DNA of 64,000 nucleotides, from positions 49,312 to 113,311 of the forward strand of contig CAZEFW010000007.1 in NCBI GenBank assembly GCA_964511535.1, given 5' to 3'. Positions 34,406 to 42,986 of this stretch are shown here, in pieces; the first letter of the stretch is position 1, and every line of letters begins with the position of its first letter. The position numbers and the translations under genes are program-made. The notes under the pieces are model-generated. The model did not search any database. It was not told the DNA's origin and saw nothing but the letters and a program-made list of their open reading frames with translations. This stretch comes from CAZCFB01 sp964511535. GTDB taxonomy: Bacteria; Myxococcota_A; Polyangia; GCA-2747355; CAZCFB01.

Positions 34406-36826
34406 TCAGCGGCGCGCCGGCATGTCGCGGCCGCCCACCATCACCTGAACCGAGGACCCGGGGTCGCTCTGGAGTTCCTCGGCCAGGTAGGTGGCGCCGG
34501 CCACCTGGCTGATGAGCGGGACCCCCAGCTTCTTGAAGTGCGCCGCCAGGGTGGGCGTGACCATGCCACCCTCCCAGGGGCCCCAGTTGATGGAGCGCAC
34601 CAGGCACTCGCCTCTGCGCTTCTGCGCCTCCAGCAGCGCCACCTGATTGAGCACCTCGTTGGCCATGGCGTAGTCGCACTGGCCCAGGTTGCCGTGGCGC
34701 GCGGCCACCGACGAGAAGAGGCAGAGCAGGTCGATGGGATCATCGGCCGTGGCGTCCAGCAGGTTACGCAGCCCCTGCACCTTGGTGTCGAAGACCAGGT
34801 CGAATTGCTCCTGCGTCTTGTCCATGATCCGCTTGTCCGAGAGCACACCGGCGGCGTGGATCAGGCCAGTGATCGGGCCCCACTTGTGGCGAGCCCGGGC
34901 CAGGGCGTCCTGCAGCGCGTTGGCGTTTCGCAGGTCCACCGGCAGGTAGAGCGCCTCACCGCCCGCGGCCTGGATCCCATCCACCGTGGCGCTGATCTCG
35001 CGGCCCGCCAGCACCGCCGTGGCGAGGCGGCCCAGCTCCACCGGCTTGGGGGACTGGCCTCGCGCCACCGCGTCTTGCAGCAGCGCCTTCTTCAGCTCGG
35101 CGTCCGCGGTGAGCCCCTCGCAGCAGGCGGGCTCCTCCTCCACGGTCGAGCGGCCGAGCAGCAGGAACCGGGACTGGTGACGGCGGGCCAGCTCCACCAT
35201 GCACCCCGCGGTGACGCCACGGGCGCCGCCGGAGACCACCACCACCGACTTCTTGTTGAGTACGGTGGGGCCGGGGCGGGGGGGCGCGGCGCGGTCCTTG
35301 AGGGTGGTGCGGGTGCCGTCCTCGTGCAGCCCAACCTCGCGTTCGGGGCCGCCCTTGAACAGCTCGTCGAACAGCACCTGGGCCAGCTCGCCGGAGGAGC
35401 GGCTGCCCCGCTCGATGTCGATGGCCTTGACCTTCGCCCGGCTCCACTCCTTGGACGCGGTGCGCGCCAGGCCGGCCAGGCCACCGAGCCAGGCGTGCAC
35501 GCCGCCCTCGCCGGTGAGGCCGAAGTCGCCGCCGGTCGCCTGCACCGTGATGAATACGCCGCCCACGTTGGTCATCTGATCTGCCACGCGGTTGGCAGCG
35601 CGGAAGGCCTCGCGGTTGACCGGGATGGCCGAGTGTCGATCCAGCACAGGGCGCATGCCGCCGGTGAAGATCACGCCGCGCGCCGACTTGGGCACCTCGC
35701 GGGTGACCAGATCCACCCGCAGACCTTTCTGGCGCAGCTTGCCCACCAGGATGCGGGCCAGACCCGCGCCGTCGTCGGTGACCACCAGCAGGTCGCCGCC
35801 CATGCTGTCCATCATGTTGTGGCCCGACGCCGGGGCGGGGACCTCATGGACCTCCAGCCGGACCAGGCCTGTGGAGGTGATGCTCTCCTCCACGTTGGTG
35901 GCGTCGAGCACATGAAAGCCCGCCTCGGCGTCGGGCGCCACATCACGCTCCAGCTCGATCTTTGCGGGCTCGGGGGCGGGAGCGGGATCGGATTCGGGAG
36001 CGGGCTCGGGCTCGGGGGCGGAGGCGGAATCGGGAGCGGGTTCGGGAGCGGGCTCGGGGGCGGAGTCGGGGGACGGGGCTTCGCCGTCGAGGTAGCTCTC
36101 CATCAGCCCCAGCACCTCGCCCAGGGTCTCGAGGTTGGGCAGCTCCGTGGCGTCCACCTCGGGGATGTAAGGCGCCTTCTCCTGCAGGGAGCTCAGGATC
36201 TCCACTCGCTTGATGCTGTCGATGCCGAGGTCCGACTCGAGGTTCATCTCCATCTCGAGGATATCCTCGGGGTAGCCCGTCTTCTCGGACACCACCGCCA
36301 GGAGCATGGCGCGCATCTCATCGGGAGTGGGCGCCTCGCCCGGCAGGTGGGGAGCCGGGCCAGAGGGCGCGGCAGGGGCGGTGGCCGCGGTCGCCAGGGC
36401 AGGAGCAGCAGCCGGAGCGGGGGCGGGGGCAGGCGCAGGCGCGGCCGCGGGCGCGGCAGGAGGCGCCGGCATCCGGTAAGCAGGCGGCGCGGGGAAGTGC
36501 GGCTCGGCAGGCGCGGGCGGCGTCGGCGGCAGCGTCACGCCCTCGGGCGGCGCCGGCAGGGGGGCGCCGTCAGCCGGCCCACCCGTGACCAGAGATTGCA
36601 GGCCCACGGCGGTGGTCTCCGCCGCGTGCAGGAACGCCAGGTGGCTCTCGGCCATCAGCCGCTGGTAGGTCGCGTGGGCGTGGGAGATCTGCTGCTGCAG
36701 CTCCTGGTAAGCCTGAAGCCAACCCTCGGGCGGGGCCTCGGCCATGTCGGCGCCGTTGGCCGCGGCGGCCCCGTCGTCATGCTGCATCTCGGTCCCTTCC
36801 CTCGTCTCTTTCCCGTCGGATGGCAT
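34406..36826 (-). CDS. PfaA-like ACP-ketoreductase protein
   Basis: An 806-residue protein. A short helical N-terminus precedes a Pro/Ala linker (90-160). An acyl carrier domain (165-248) has LGIDSIKRVEI, with S204 for phosphopantetheine. A second Pro/Glu/Ser linker follows, then a large PfaA-type ketoreductase (300-800) with SGGARGVTAG and S...Y-A-M-A-N-E catalytic segment (SSVAARHGNLGQCDYAMANE). Ketosynthase, acyltransferase and dehydratase domains of a full PUFA synthase are absent. AGGAGG seven bases before the ATG sets the start. It lies 60 bp downstream of the pfaD-like gene, so together they supply ACP, KR and ER steps. Confidence 0.85.
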   Translation of the reverse strand: MPSDGKETREGTEMQHDDGAAAANGADMAEAPPEGWLQAYQELQQQISHAHATYQRLMAESHLAFLHAAETTAVGLQSLVTGGPADGAPLPAPPEGVTLPPTPPAPAEPHFPAPPAYRMPAPPAAPAAAPAPAPAPAPAAAPALATAATAPAAPSGPAPHLPGEAPTPDEMRAMLLAVVSEKTGYPEDILEMEMNLESDLGIDSIKRVEILSSLQEKAPYIPEVDATELPNLETLGEVLGLMESYLDGEAPSPDSAPEPAPEPAPDSASAPEPEPAPESDPAPAPEPAKIELERDVAPDAEAGFHVLDATNVEESITSTGLVRLEVHEVPAPASGHNMMDSMGGDLLVVTDDGAGLARILVGKLRQKGLRVDLVTREVPKSARGVIFTGGMRPVLDRHSAIPVNREAFRAANRVADQMTNVGGVFITVQATGGDFGLTGEGGVHAWLGGLAGLARTASKEWSRAKVKAIDIERGSRSSGELAQVLFDELFKGGPEREVGLHEDGTRTTLKDRAAPPRPGPTVLNKKSVVVVSGGARGVTAGCMVELARRHQSRFLLLGRSTVEEEPACCEGLTADAELKKALLQDAVARGQSPKPVELGRLATAVLAGREISATVDGIQAAGGEALYLPVDLRNANALQDALARARHKWGPITGLIHAAGVLSDKRIMDKTQEQFDLVFDTKVQGLRNLLDATADDPIDLLCLFSSVAARHGNLGQCDYAMANEVLNQVALLEAQKRRGECLVRSINWGPWEGGMVTPTLAAHFKKLGVPLISQVAGATYLAEELQSDPGSSVQVMVGGRDMPARR

Positions 36827-36886
36827 CAGCGAGCCTCCTGTCGGGCAACTCGGTCGCTGCCCTTACTCATGCCGGGTGGTGGCCCT

Positions 36887-38572
36887 TCAGGCCAGCGCCC
36901 GGGGTGCAAAATCGAAGGCCTCCCGCGGCACGGTCACGCCGTGGCTGCGCAGCTGCTGGCACCGGGTGATCACCGCCGCGCCCTCCAGCAGGTTGAGCGC
37001 CACCTGGACCACGGAGCGCTCCTCGGGGCGCTCCATGAAGCTGCCGCGCACCCAGCGGTTGAACGAGCCCATGGCCGGGCCGCACCAGATCTGAAAGTCG
37101 AGCCGCCGATCCGGTTCGCCGATGATGGCCCAGCGGCTGGACTTGCCCAGGTACCAGCGGAACACCAGGGCCATGCGGTGGCGCGCGTCTCCCTCGGCGC
37201 GCTGCAGCTCTGCCGGGTTGCGGTCTTCAAAGAACGCGCGCGTCTCCTGCCAGATCCCTTCCAGCGGCGCCTTGAACAGCTCGTCCTCCAGCCGCGAGCG
37301 CAGCTCGGCGGAGATCCCCTCCAGCGAGTCGTTTCCGGCGTAAACCTCGGCCAGCAGCGTGGCCCGCTGGGCGAACAGGGTGCCGCGCTTGAGCACCTGG
37401 ACCTTCACCCCCATCTCGAACATGTCGGGCGATGGCGCCATCACGACGTCAGCCAGGTCTGCCTCGGCCAGCATGGCCCGCGCCTCGGGGGAGATGCCCG
37501 CCTCGGCCGTGGCCTGGTTCACCGTGCCGGTGAGCACGTAGTCGGCGCCCAGGGCGAACGCGGCCGCCACCGCCGAGGGCGTACCCAGGCCGCCGGCGGC
37601 GCCCACCCGTAGGGGGCTGGTGTATCCATGCTCCTGCCGCATCGCCTGGCGCAGCTCCAGCATGCACGGCATGAGCACGGCCAGGGGGCGGTTGTCCGTG
37701 TGGCCGCCCGAGTCGCCCTCCACGGTCACATCTCCGGCCAGGGGGACCCGCGCCGCCAGGCTGGCTTCGGCATCGGTGAGCTGCCCCTGCTCCACGAGGG
37801 CCGCCAGGATATCTGCCGGGGCCGGCGCCATGAACAGGCGGGCCACCTCGGGGCGAGAGACCTTGGCGAACAGGTGGTTCTGCCGGGTGACCTGCCCGTC
37901 GGGGCCCTCGGCCAGTCCGGCGCAGGCGTAGCGGACCACCGCCGGGGTGAGCTTCATGTAGGCCGAGGCCGATACACGACGAATCCCGCGCCGGAGGTAG
38001 AGGTCGGCCACCGCCGCCTCGAGCTCCGGCTCGTTGGGCGAGAAGATCAGGTTTGAGCCAAAAGCCGGCGCTTCATCCCGGAGCCTCGCGGAGCGAGGCG
38101 AGGACGCCGGCTTCCCCCGGAGGGGCGCAGATCCGGCGCCAGCCTCATCTCCCAGCGCACCCTGGATCTCGTCCAGGCCTCGCACCACCTCGTCGAAGCC
38201 GAGGCCGCCGGCGCCGAAGAAGGCGAGCAGCCCCTGGCTCGCCATGGTGATGACCAGGCGCGCGGAGGCGATGCCGTTGGCCATGGCCCCGGCGATGTAC
38301 GGGAAGCGCACCCCGTGGGTGGCCGTGAAGCTGCGGTCGCCCAGCCACTCGGGGTACAGGGCGGGCAGGGTGCCCAGCAGCTGGTAGTCACCGCCGGCGC
38401 TGCTCACCCGGCCCCCCAGCGCCGCCCCCAGGTTGCCCGTGGCGGGGTCGCGCACCAGGTGGGCAGCCTGCCGCGGATTGTGAATGATCCGCAGCAGCTC
38501 CGCGCCGCCAAACGCGGGCGGCTCCTCCACCGCGCTCCAGCCCCCGAATGCCGTCAGATCGCTCGCTATCAT
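36887..38572 (-). CDS. pfaD: PfaD-family enoyl reductase
   Basis: A 561-residue flavin-dependent enoyl reductase of the PfaD family, related to 2-nitropropane dioxygenase. Recognisable blocks are FPYIAGAMANGIASARLV near residue 90, GAAGGLGTPSAVAAAFALGADYVLTGTVNQ near 320 (FMN/TIM-barrel site), and the C-terminal FRWYLGKSSRWA...GPAMGSFNRWVRGSF. In PUFA and some polyketide pathways it reduces the enoyl-ACP intermediate. It is the first gene of an operon with the ACP-KR protein, divergent from the esterase gene. The missing KS and DH enzymes must be encoded elsewhere if a complete synthase exists. Confidence 0.92.
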   Translation of the reverse strand: MIASDLTAFGGWSAVEEPPAFGGAELLRIIHNPRQAAHLVRDPATGNLGAALGGRVSSAGGDYQLLGTLPALYPEWLGDRSFTATHGVRFPYIAGAMANGIASARLVITMASQGLLAFFGAGGLGFDEVVRGLDEIQGALGDEAGAGSAPLRGKPASSPRSARLRDEAPAFGSNLIFSPNEPELEAAVADLYLRRGIRRVSASAYMKLTPAVVRYACAGLAEGPDGQVTRQNHLFAKVSRPEVARLFMAPAPADILAALVEQGQLTDAEASLAARVPLAGDVTVEGDSGGHTDNRPLAVLMPCMLELRQAMRQEHGYTSPLRVGAAGGLGTPSAVAAAFALGADYVLTGTVNQATAEAGISPEARAMLAEADLADVVMAPSPDMFEMGVKVQVLKRGTLFAQRATLLAEVYAGNDSLEGISAELRSRLEDELFKAPLEGIWQETRAFFEDRNPAELQRAEGDARHRMALVFRWYLGKSSRWAIIGEPDRRLDFQIWCGPAMGSFNRWVRGSFMERPEERSVVQVALNLLEGAAVITRCQQLRSHGVTVPREAFDFAPRALA

Positions 38573-38594
38573 GGAGCAGGAGTATGGACTACGG

Positions 38595-38638
38595 AATGCC
38601 AGAATGCCAGAGTGCCAGGATGCCAGACTGCCAGAATG
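38595..38638. repeat. AATGCCAG octamer array, left of the esterase gene
   Basis: Five and a half tandem copies of AATGCCAG with single-base changes. Two more copies cover 38779-38794 at the esterase start codon. The reverse-complement unit is arrayed at 40223-40262 on the other side of that gene. Confidence 0.88.
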
Positions 38639-38658
38639 AGCTCGAGAAATCGCATTCG

Positions 38659-38761
38659 CCGGGGGCGCGGTCGCGGCCCCCGGCCACAGCCTGGCGCAGC
38701 CAGGCGAGCAACATGGCGCGGCGAAGCCGCGCAGCAGTGAGCGCCGGGCCGTCAGGCCCGG
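38659..38761. repeat. Cluster of four GC-rich hairpins
   Basis: Consecutive perfect stems: CCGGGGGC/GCCCCCGG (38659-38683), GCCTGG/CCAGGC (38689-38705), GCGCGGC/GCCGCGC (38716-38732) and CCGGGCC/GGCCCGG (38744-38761). The second, with its flanks, recurs exactly over 20 bp at 42672-42691. Confidence 0.8.
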
Positions 38762-38787
38762 TGGGCACTGCTAACCAGAATGCCAGG

Positions 38788-40170
38788 ATGCCACAACGCG
38801 AGATTGGACGTCGTAGCCTGGTCCTGGGGTTCGTACTGCTGGCCGGCTGTCCGGCCACCACTCCGGCTCCCGAGGCGCCGCCCGGGCCGGCGGTGCTGGG
38901 GCCGGTGGAGGTGAAGTACGGGCCGGCGGACGGGCAGGTGATGGACATCTACCGGCCGGAGAAGCCGTTTGCTTCACCGCTGCCGGCGGTGATCCATATC
39001 CACGGCGGCGGCTGGATGTTCGGCGACAAGGAGAAGCTTGGCCCGGCCTCGCGCCGGCTGGCAGCCCTCGGCATGGTGGTCTACGCCATCAACTACCGGC
39101 TGGTGCGCGGCAAGACCAACCGCTGGCCCACCTGCTGGAACGACACCCACCGGGCGCTGCGCTGGATCATCGATAACGCCGCCGATCAGGGGGTGGATAC
39201 CGAGCGCATCGCCGCGGTGGGCTACTCGGCCGGGGGGCACCTGGCGGCTCTGCTCGGCACCCGCGCCGAGACGCGCCTGTTGCTGCGCGGGGTGGTGGAC
39301 TTCTTCGGCCCGGCCGACATGCGCCCGCAGATGGAGGGCGCCCGCGGCCCCTTCGTGCTGTTCGGCAGCCGCCTGTCCACGCCCAAGGAGAAGTACCTGG
39401 AGGCGTCCCCGGTGACCCTGGTGACCGACGAGTCGCCGCCGTTCCTGATCCTGCACGGGGACAGGGATCGCGTGGTGCCCCTGGTGCAATCGCGGCGGCT
39501 GCGCAACGCCCTCCGTTCAAAGGAAGTGGAAGTGAAGCTGGTGGTCTACAAGGGTGAGCGCCACGCCTTCAACTGGCCCCGCGGGGGCGAACCGAGCCTG
39601 GCAGCCAAGGACTCCTGGCGCCGAACGGTGGCGTTCTTGAAGCGACGGCTTCTGGACGGACCCCGGCGCAAACCGATGTGGCCCAACAGGCCCTTCAGCC
39701 GCCTGAAGAGCTGGGTGCCAGAACCGGATCGCGCCTCCTGGGACCGGCTGAAGCCCCACCTGGCTCGAGCGCTGACAGAACACCCCGCGCTCTGCGACGA
39801 GAAGTGTGACCAGGCGCTGCGCTTCATGCCGGACGGCGAGGTGCGAATGGGCAAGACAACCTGGGAACAGATCGCCTGGAGCTGCGACATGGCGGGCGAT
39901 CTGGCCAAAAAAGATGAGCGAGTGGTGGGGGCCTGGCGGCTGAAGGGCGGCCACCTTGAGCTGCGCACCGCCGACGGCATCTGGGCCCGGGTGGATGTGA
40001 GCTTCGGTGAACCCACCAGATCGATGAAGGAAACAGTCAAGACTCCCGACTCCATCCTGCTCAACGGCGGCCCCTGGCCCGGCAACTGGGCCGTGCTGTA
40101 CGAAGAGAGGCGCAGCATCGAAGACTGCACCCCCATGATAGAGGGCGGCCCCCCCGAGGGCGAGGAGTGA
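38788..40170 (+). CDS. Alpha/beta hydrolase (esterase) lipoprotein with extra C-terminal domain
   Basis: A 460-residue protein with lipobox LAGC21. The hydrolase part has oxyanion motif HGGGW (72-76), nucleophile elbow GYSAGG with S147, acid near LHGDRDRVV and the histidine in GERHAFNW, as in carboxylesterases of the BD-FAE/HSL group. Residues 300-460 form a second, unrecognised domain with a two-Cys segment (LCDEKCDQAL). The ATG at 38788 is chosen because the signal sequence starts there. The frame upstream is only octamer repeat. The gene is bracketed by inverted octamer arrays, which may mean it was moved as a unit. Confidence 0.8.
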   Translation: MPQREIGRRSLVLGFVLLAGCPATTPAPEAPPGPAVLGPVEVKYGPADGQVMDIYRPEKPFASPLPAVIHIHGGGWMFGDKEKLGPASRRLAALGMVVYAINYRLVRGKTNRWPTCWNDTHRALRWIIDNAADQGVDTERIAAVGYSAGGHLAALLGTRAETRLLLRGVVDFFGPADMRPQMEGARGPFVLFGSRLSTPKEKYLEASPVTLVTDESPPFLILHGDRDRVVPLVQSRRLRNALRSKEVEVKLVVYKGERHAFNWPRGGEPSLAAKDSWRRTVAFLKRRLLDGPRRKPMWPNRPFSRLKSWVPEPDRASWDRLKPHLARALTEHPALCDEKCDQALRFMPDGEVRMGKTTWEQIAWSCDMAGDLAKKDERVVGAWRLKGGHLELRTADGIWARVDVSFGEPTRSMKETVKTPDSILLNGGPWPGNWAVLYEERRSIEDCTPMIEGGPPEGEE

Positions 40171-40178
40171 ACCGAAAT

Positions 40179-40221
40179 AAAATGTCAAGTGTAGGGGTCT
40201 GACCCCCCTATATGACATTTT
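40179..40221. repeat. GGGTCTGACCCC palindromic element, copy 1
   Basis: Perfect 9-bp arms AAAATGTCA and TGACATTTT flank inner arms around GGGGTCTGACCCC. It starts 9 bases after the esterase stop and may act as a terminator. Copies 2 and 3 are at 51763 and 51832. Confidence 0.85.
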
Positions 40222-40222
40222 C

Positions 40223-40262
40223 GTTCTGGCATTCCGGCGTTCTGGCATTCTGGCATTCTGGC
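40223..40262. repeat. ATTCTGGC octamer array, right of the esterase gene
   Basis: Five tandem copies of RTTCYGGC, the reverse complement of the left-hand unit, lie directly after the palindrome. Confidence 0.88.
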
Positions 40263-40289
40263 ATTTGCTCTGGTATCCCTTGGTAGCTC

Positions 40290-40775
40290 ATGAGCCAGAC
40301 CAAATCCGACAGGGCCAAAGAGGCCAGCCTCGTCATCTGGCAGCCCGACCGCACCGCCGCCGCCGCCGCAAATACGGACGAGGCCGCGCGCCTGCGGGTC
40401 CAGGCCGCCATTCAGGCCGCCATCGCCTACACCATGGGCGGCCTGGTGTTCTACTTCTGGTCCCGCACGGTGGGGACCGTGGCGCTGTGCGCTGGCACCG
40501 TCATCCTGCTCGCCGGGCTGATCTCACCCACGGTGGCGTTCAAGGCGATCAAGCGGGTCATCGACACCATCGTCCTGGGCGTGGGCAAGGGCTCGGCCTA
40601 CGTGTTGCTCGGCCCCGCGTTCTACCTCCTCTTCGCGCCCCTCGGCCTGCTGCTTCGCCGGGGCAAGGGGGACAAGCTCGCTCGCACCCTGGAGCCGTCG
40701 GCTGACACCTACTGGACCGAGGTGGCGCCCTCGGGAGAGCAGGGCGGGCTGGACGCCTTCAGGCGCCAGAGCTAG
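40290..40775 (+). CDS. SxtJ-family membrane protein
   Basis: A 161-residue protein with two or three hydrophobic helices (about 38-60, 62-82 and 95-125), an Ala-rich soluble N-terminus and the late block AFYLLFAPLGLLLRRGKGDKLAR. SxtJ proteins are small membrane partners of NodU-type carbamoyltransferases in many natural-product loci. It ends 6 bp before the carbamoyltransferase gene, the usual pairing. The molecular role of SxtJ is not established. Confidence 0.82.
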   Translation: MSQTKSDRAKEASLVIWQPDRTAAAAANTDEAARLRVQAAIQAAIAYTMGGLVFYFWSRTVGTVALCAGTVILLAGLISPTVAFKAIKRVIDTIVLGVGKGSAYVLLGPAFYLLFAPLGLLLRRGKGDKLARTLEPSADTYWTEVAPSGEQGGLDAFRRQS

Positions 40776-40781
40776 ATCGAC

Positions 40782-42617
40782 ATGAAGATCCTCGGCATCA
40801 GCTGCTACTACCACGACGCCGCCGCCTGCGTGGTCGCCGACGGCGAGGTCGTGTCCGCCGCGCAGGAGGAACGGTTCACCCGCAAGAAGCATGACGCGGA
40901 GTTCCCCTCCAACGCCGTGCGCTACTGCCTCGCCGAGGCGGGCGTGGGCCAGGGCGGACCCGACGCGGTGGTGTTCTACGACAAGCCGATCCTCAAGTTC
41001 CACCGCATCCTGGAGACCTACCTCGGGGTGGCGCCTTCGGGCGGCAGCTCCTACATGCAGGCGATCCCGCTGTGGCTCAAGCAGAAGCTCTGGATCAAGT
41101 CCCACATCCAGGACGCGCTCATCGACGCCGACGTGGAGATCCCCGGGGAGATCCTGTTCGCCCAGCACCACGAGTCCCACGCGGCCAGCGCGTTCTACCC
41201 GTCGCCGTTCCAGGAGGCCGCGGTGGTGAGCCTCGACGGCGTGGGCGAGTGGGCCACCTCCACCATCGGGGTGGGGGAGGGCAACGATCTGCGGCTGCTG
41301 CGGGAGATCCGCTTCCCTCACTCCCTGGGCCTGCTCTACTCGGCCTTCACCTACTTCACCGGCTTCCGCGTCAACTCGGGCGAGTACAAGCTCATGGGCC
41401 TGGCGCCCTACGGCGAGCCGAAATATGCCGACGAGATCCGCGAGCACCTCATCGACCTCAAGGAGGACGGCTCGTTCCGGCTGAACATGGAGTACTTCGG
41501 CTACCTCGACGGCCTGGTCATGACCTCGCCCCGGTTTGCCAAACGCTTCGGGGGAGGGCCGCGCAAGCCGGAGAGCCCCATCACCCGCAGGGAGATGGAT
41601 CTGGCGCGCTCGATCCAGGAGGTGACCGAGGAGATCGTGCTGCGCATCGGCCGGCACGCCCGGGAGCTGACGGGCAAGCGCAACCTCTGCCTGGCCGGCG
41701 GCGTGGCCCTCAACTGCGTGGCCAACGGCAAGCTGCTGCGCTCGGGGATCTTCGACGAAATCTGGATCCAGCCCGCCTCGGGTGACGCCGGCGGCGCCCT
41801 GGGCGCGGCCCTGGCGGTGTGGTACCGCGGCATGGACAAGCCGAGGCAGGCCGACGGCGCCGCCGACGCCATGGCCGGCTCGTACCTCGGCCCCGAATTC
41901 TCCCCAGAGGCGATCCGCACCTACCTGGATCACAACGGCTACAAGTACGAGGAGCTCCCCGACGACGACCAGTGGGCCGCGCGCCTGGCCGCCATCATCG
42001 CCGACGAGAAGGTGATCGGCCTGTTCCACGGGCGCATGGAGTTCGGCCCCCGCGCTCTGGGCAACCGCTCCATCATCGCAGACTCCCGCTCACCCAAGAT
42101 GCAGTCGGTTGTGAACCTCAAGATCAAATACCGCGAGAGCTTCCGCCCCTTCGCCCCCACGGTGCTCGAGGAGCGCATCGGCGACTACTTCGACATCCAC
42201 TGCCCGTCGCCCTACATGCTGCTGGTGGCCCAGGTGCAGCAGGAGCTGCAGACCCCGCCTGAGGAGGAGCAGCGCGTGGACGACCTCATCGAGTGGGTCA
42301 ACCAGCCGCGCTCCACCATCCCGGCCATCACCCACGTGGACTACTCGGCGCGCATCCAGTCGGTGAGCGCCGAGACCAACCCGCGCTACCACCGGCTGAT
42401 CAAGGCCTTCGACGACCTCACCGGCTGCGGCGTGATCATCAACACCAGCTTCAACGTGCGCGGCGAGCCCATCGTCTGCACCCCCGAGGACGCCTACCGC
42501 TGCTTCATGCGCACCGAGATGGACTACCTCTCCCTCGGCCCCTTCCTGCTCAAGAAGACCGAACAGCCTCACTTCGACGACAAGGAGAAGTGGCGCGAAG
42601 AGTTCGTGCTGGACTGA
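40782..42617 (+). CDS. NodU/CmcH-family carbamoyltransferase
   Basis: A 611-residue O-carbamoyltransferase that uses carbamoyl phosphate and ATP on a hydroxyl of a sugar or natural product. The N-terminal Kae1-like domain opens MKILGISCYYHDAAACVV and has HHESHAASAFYPSPF, part of the metal and ATP site, and NLCLAGGVALNCVANGK. The C-terminal domain has GRMEFGPRALGNRSI and FRPFAPTVLEE. All key blocks are intact and the length is typical. The gene follows SxtJ directly and converges with the small DUF5989 gene. The acceptor substrate cannot be told from the window, since no sugar or polyketide cluster is adjacent. Confidence 0.93.
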   Translation: MKILGISCYYHDAAACVVADGEVVSAAQEERFTRKKHDAEFPSNAVRYCLAEAGVGQGGPDAVVFYDKPILKFHRILETYLGVAPSGGSSYMQAIPLWLKQKLWIKSHIQDALIDADVEIPGEILFAQHHESHAASAFYPSPFQEAAVVSLDGVGEWATSTIGVGEGNDLRLLREIRFPHSLGLLYSAFTYFTGFRVNSGEYKLMGLAPYGEPKYADEIREHLIDLKEDGSFRLNMEYFGYLDGLVMTSPRFAKRFGGGPRKPESPITRREMDLARSIQEVTEEIVLRIGRHARELTGKRNLCLAGGVALNCVANGKLLRSGIFDEIWIQPASGDAGGALGAALAVWYRGMDKPRQADGAADAMAGSYLGPEFSPEAIRTYLDHNGYKYEELPDDDQWAARLAAIIADEKVIGLFHGRMEFGPRALGNRSIIADSRSPKMQSVVNLKIKYRESFRPFAPTVLEERIGDYFDIHCPSPYMLLVAQVQQELQTPPEEEQRVDDLIEWVNQPRSTIPAITHVDYSARIQSVSAETNPRYHRLIKAFDDLTGCGVIINTSFNVRGEPIVCTPEDAYRCFMRTEMDYLSLGPFLLKKTEQPHFDDKEKWREEFVLD

Positions 42618-42640
42618 TCAGGTGCAGAGTGGGACTGGGC

Positions 42641-42712
42641 GCCGGCGGCGCAACAGCGCCCGCCGGCCATTAGCCTGGCGCAGCCAGGCGAAAGAACAAT
42701 CGAGCCGGCTCG
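42641..42712. repeat. Hairpin cluster after the carbamoyltransferase
   Basis: It contains a GCCGGCG/CGCCGGC stem with a one-base bulge (42641-42667), GCCTGG/CCAGGC (42673-42689; shared exactly with 38689-38705) and the palindrome CGAGCCGGCTCG (42701-42712). Confidence 0.78.
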
Positions 42713-42751
42713 CGCTGTTCCAGGTGGGACACCGTCCCGCCTAGAACAGCG
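42713..42751. terminator. Long hairpin between convergent genes, likely bidirectional terminator
   Basis: CGCTGTTC...GGGAC pairs with GTCCC...GAACAGCG around the loop ACC, an 18-position stem with one mismatch and one G-T pair. It includes the stop codon of the DUF5989 gene and follows the carbamoyltransferase. There is no U-run. Confidence 0.6.
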
Positions 42752-42920
42752 TGTAGATAAAAGGCACCGCCGCGCTCTGGGCGAACCAGACGAACACGCC
42801 CAGCACGATGAGGGTGATGATGATCGGGATCATCCACCACAGCTTGTTCTGCCACAGGAAGGCGAACAGCTCCTTCAGGATGGACGCGCGGCTGCTGATC
42901 TTCTTCCCGATGTTTGCCAT
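42741..42920 (-). CDS. DUF5989-family small membrane protein
   Basis: A 59-residue protein starting MANIGKKISSRASILKELF and continuing with LWQNKLWWMIPIIITLIVL, one membrane helix at about 29-49. This is the DUF5989 pattern, a small protein that accompanies SxtJ and NodU-type carbamoyltransferases. Here it is next to them but on the opposite strand and convergent, not in the same operon. The stop lies inside the terminator-like hairpin. The start codon is preceded by a purine-poor leader, so the RBS is weak. Confidence 0.82.
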   Translation of the reverse strand: MANIGKKISSRASILKELFAFLWQNKLWWMIPIIITLIVLGVFVWFAQSAAVPFIYTLF

Positions 42921-42971
42921 GGGCTGATTATAATCATCAGCGCCCGCCTGTCAGCTTTCAGCGGCCACCGG

Positions 42972-42980
42972 TGTTAAGAT
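42972..42980 (+). promoter_or_regulatory. Extended -10 element of the ABC operon, likely leaderless
   Basis: TGTTAAGAT ends six bases before the ATG at 42987 and no Shine-Dalgarno sequence intervenes. Transcription would start at the start codon. Confidence 0.5.
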
Positions 42981-42986
42981 GCCCCC

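Noticed and set aside
34019..37612. 1197-residue plus-strand frame opposite the PfaA/PfaD genes
   Set aside because: It crosses the ends of two well-supported genes on the other strand and contains only low-complexity Gly/Arg/His runs.
42641..42751. tRNA or other structured housekeeping RNA
   Set aside because: The stems do not form a cloverleaf and lack T-loop sequence. They read as terminator and palindromic repeats.
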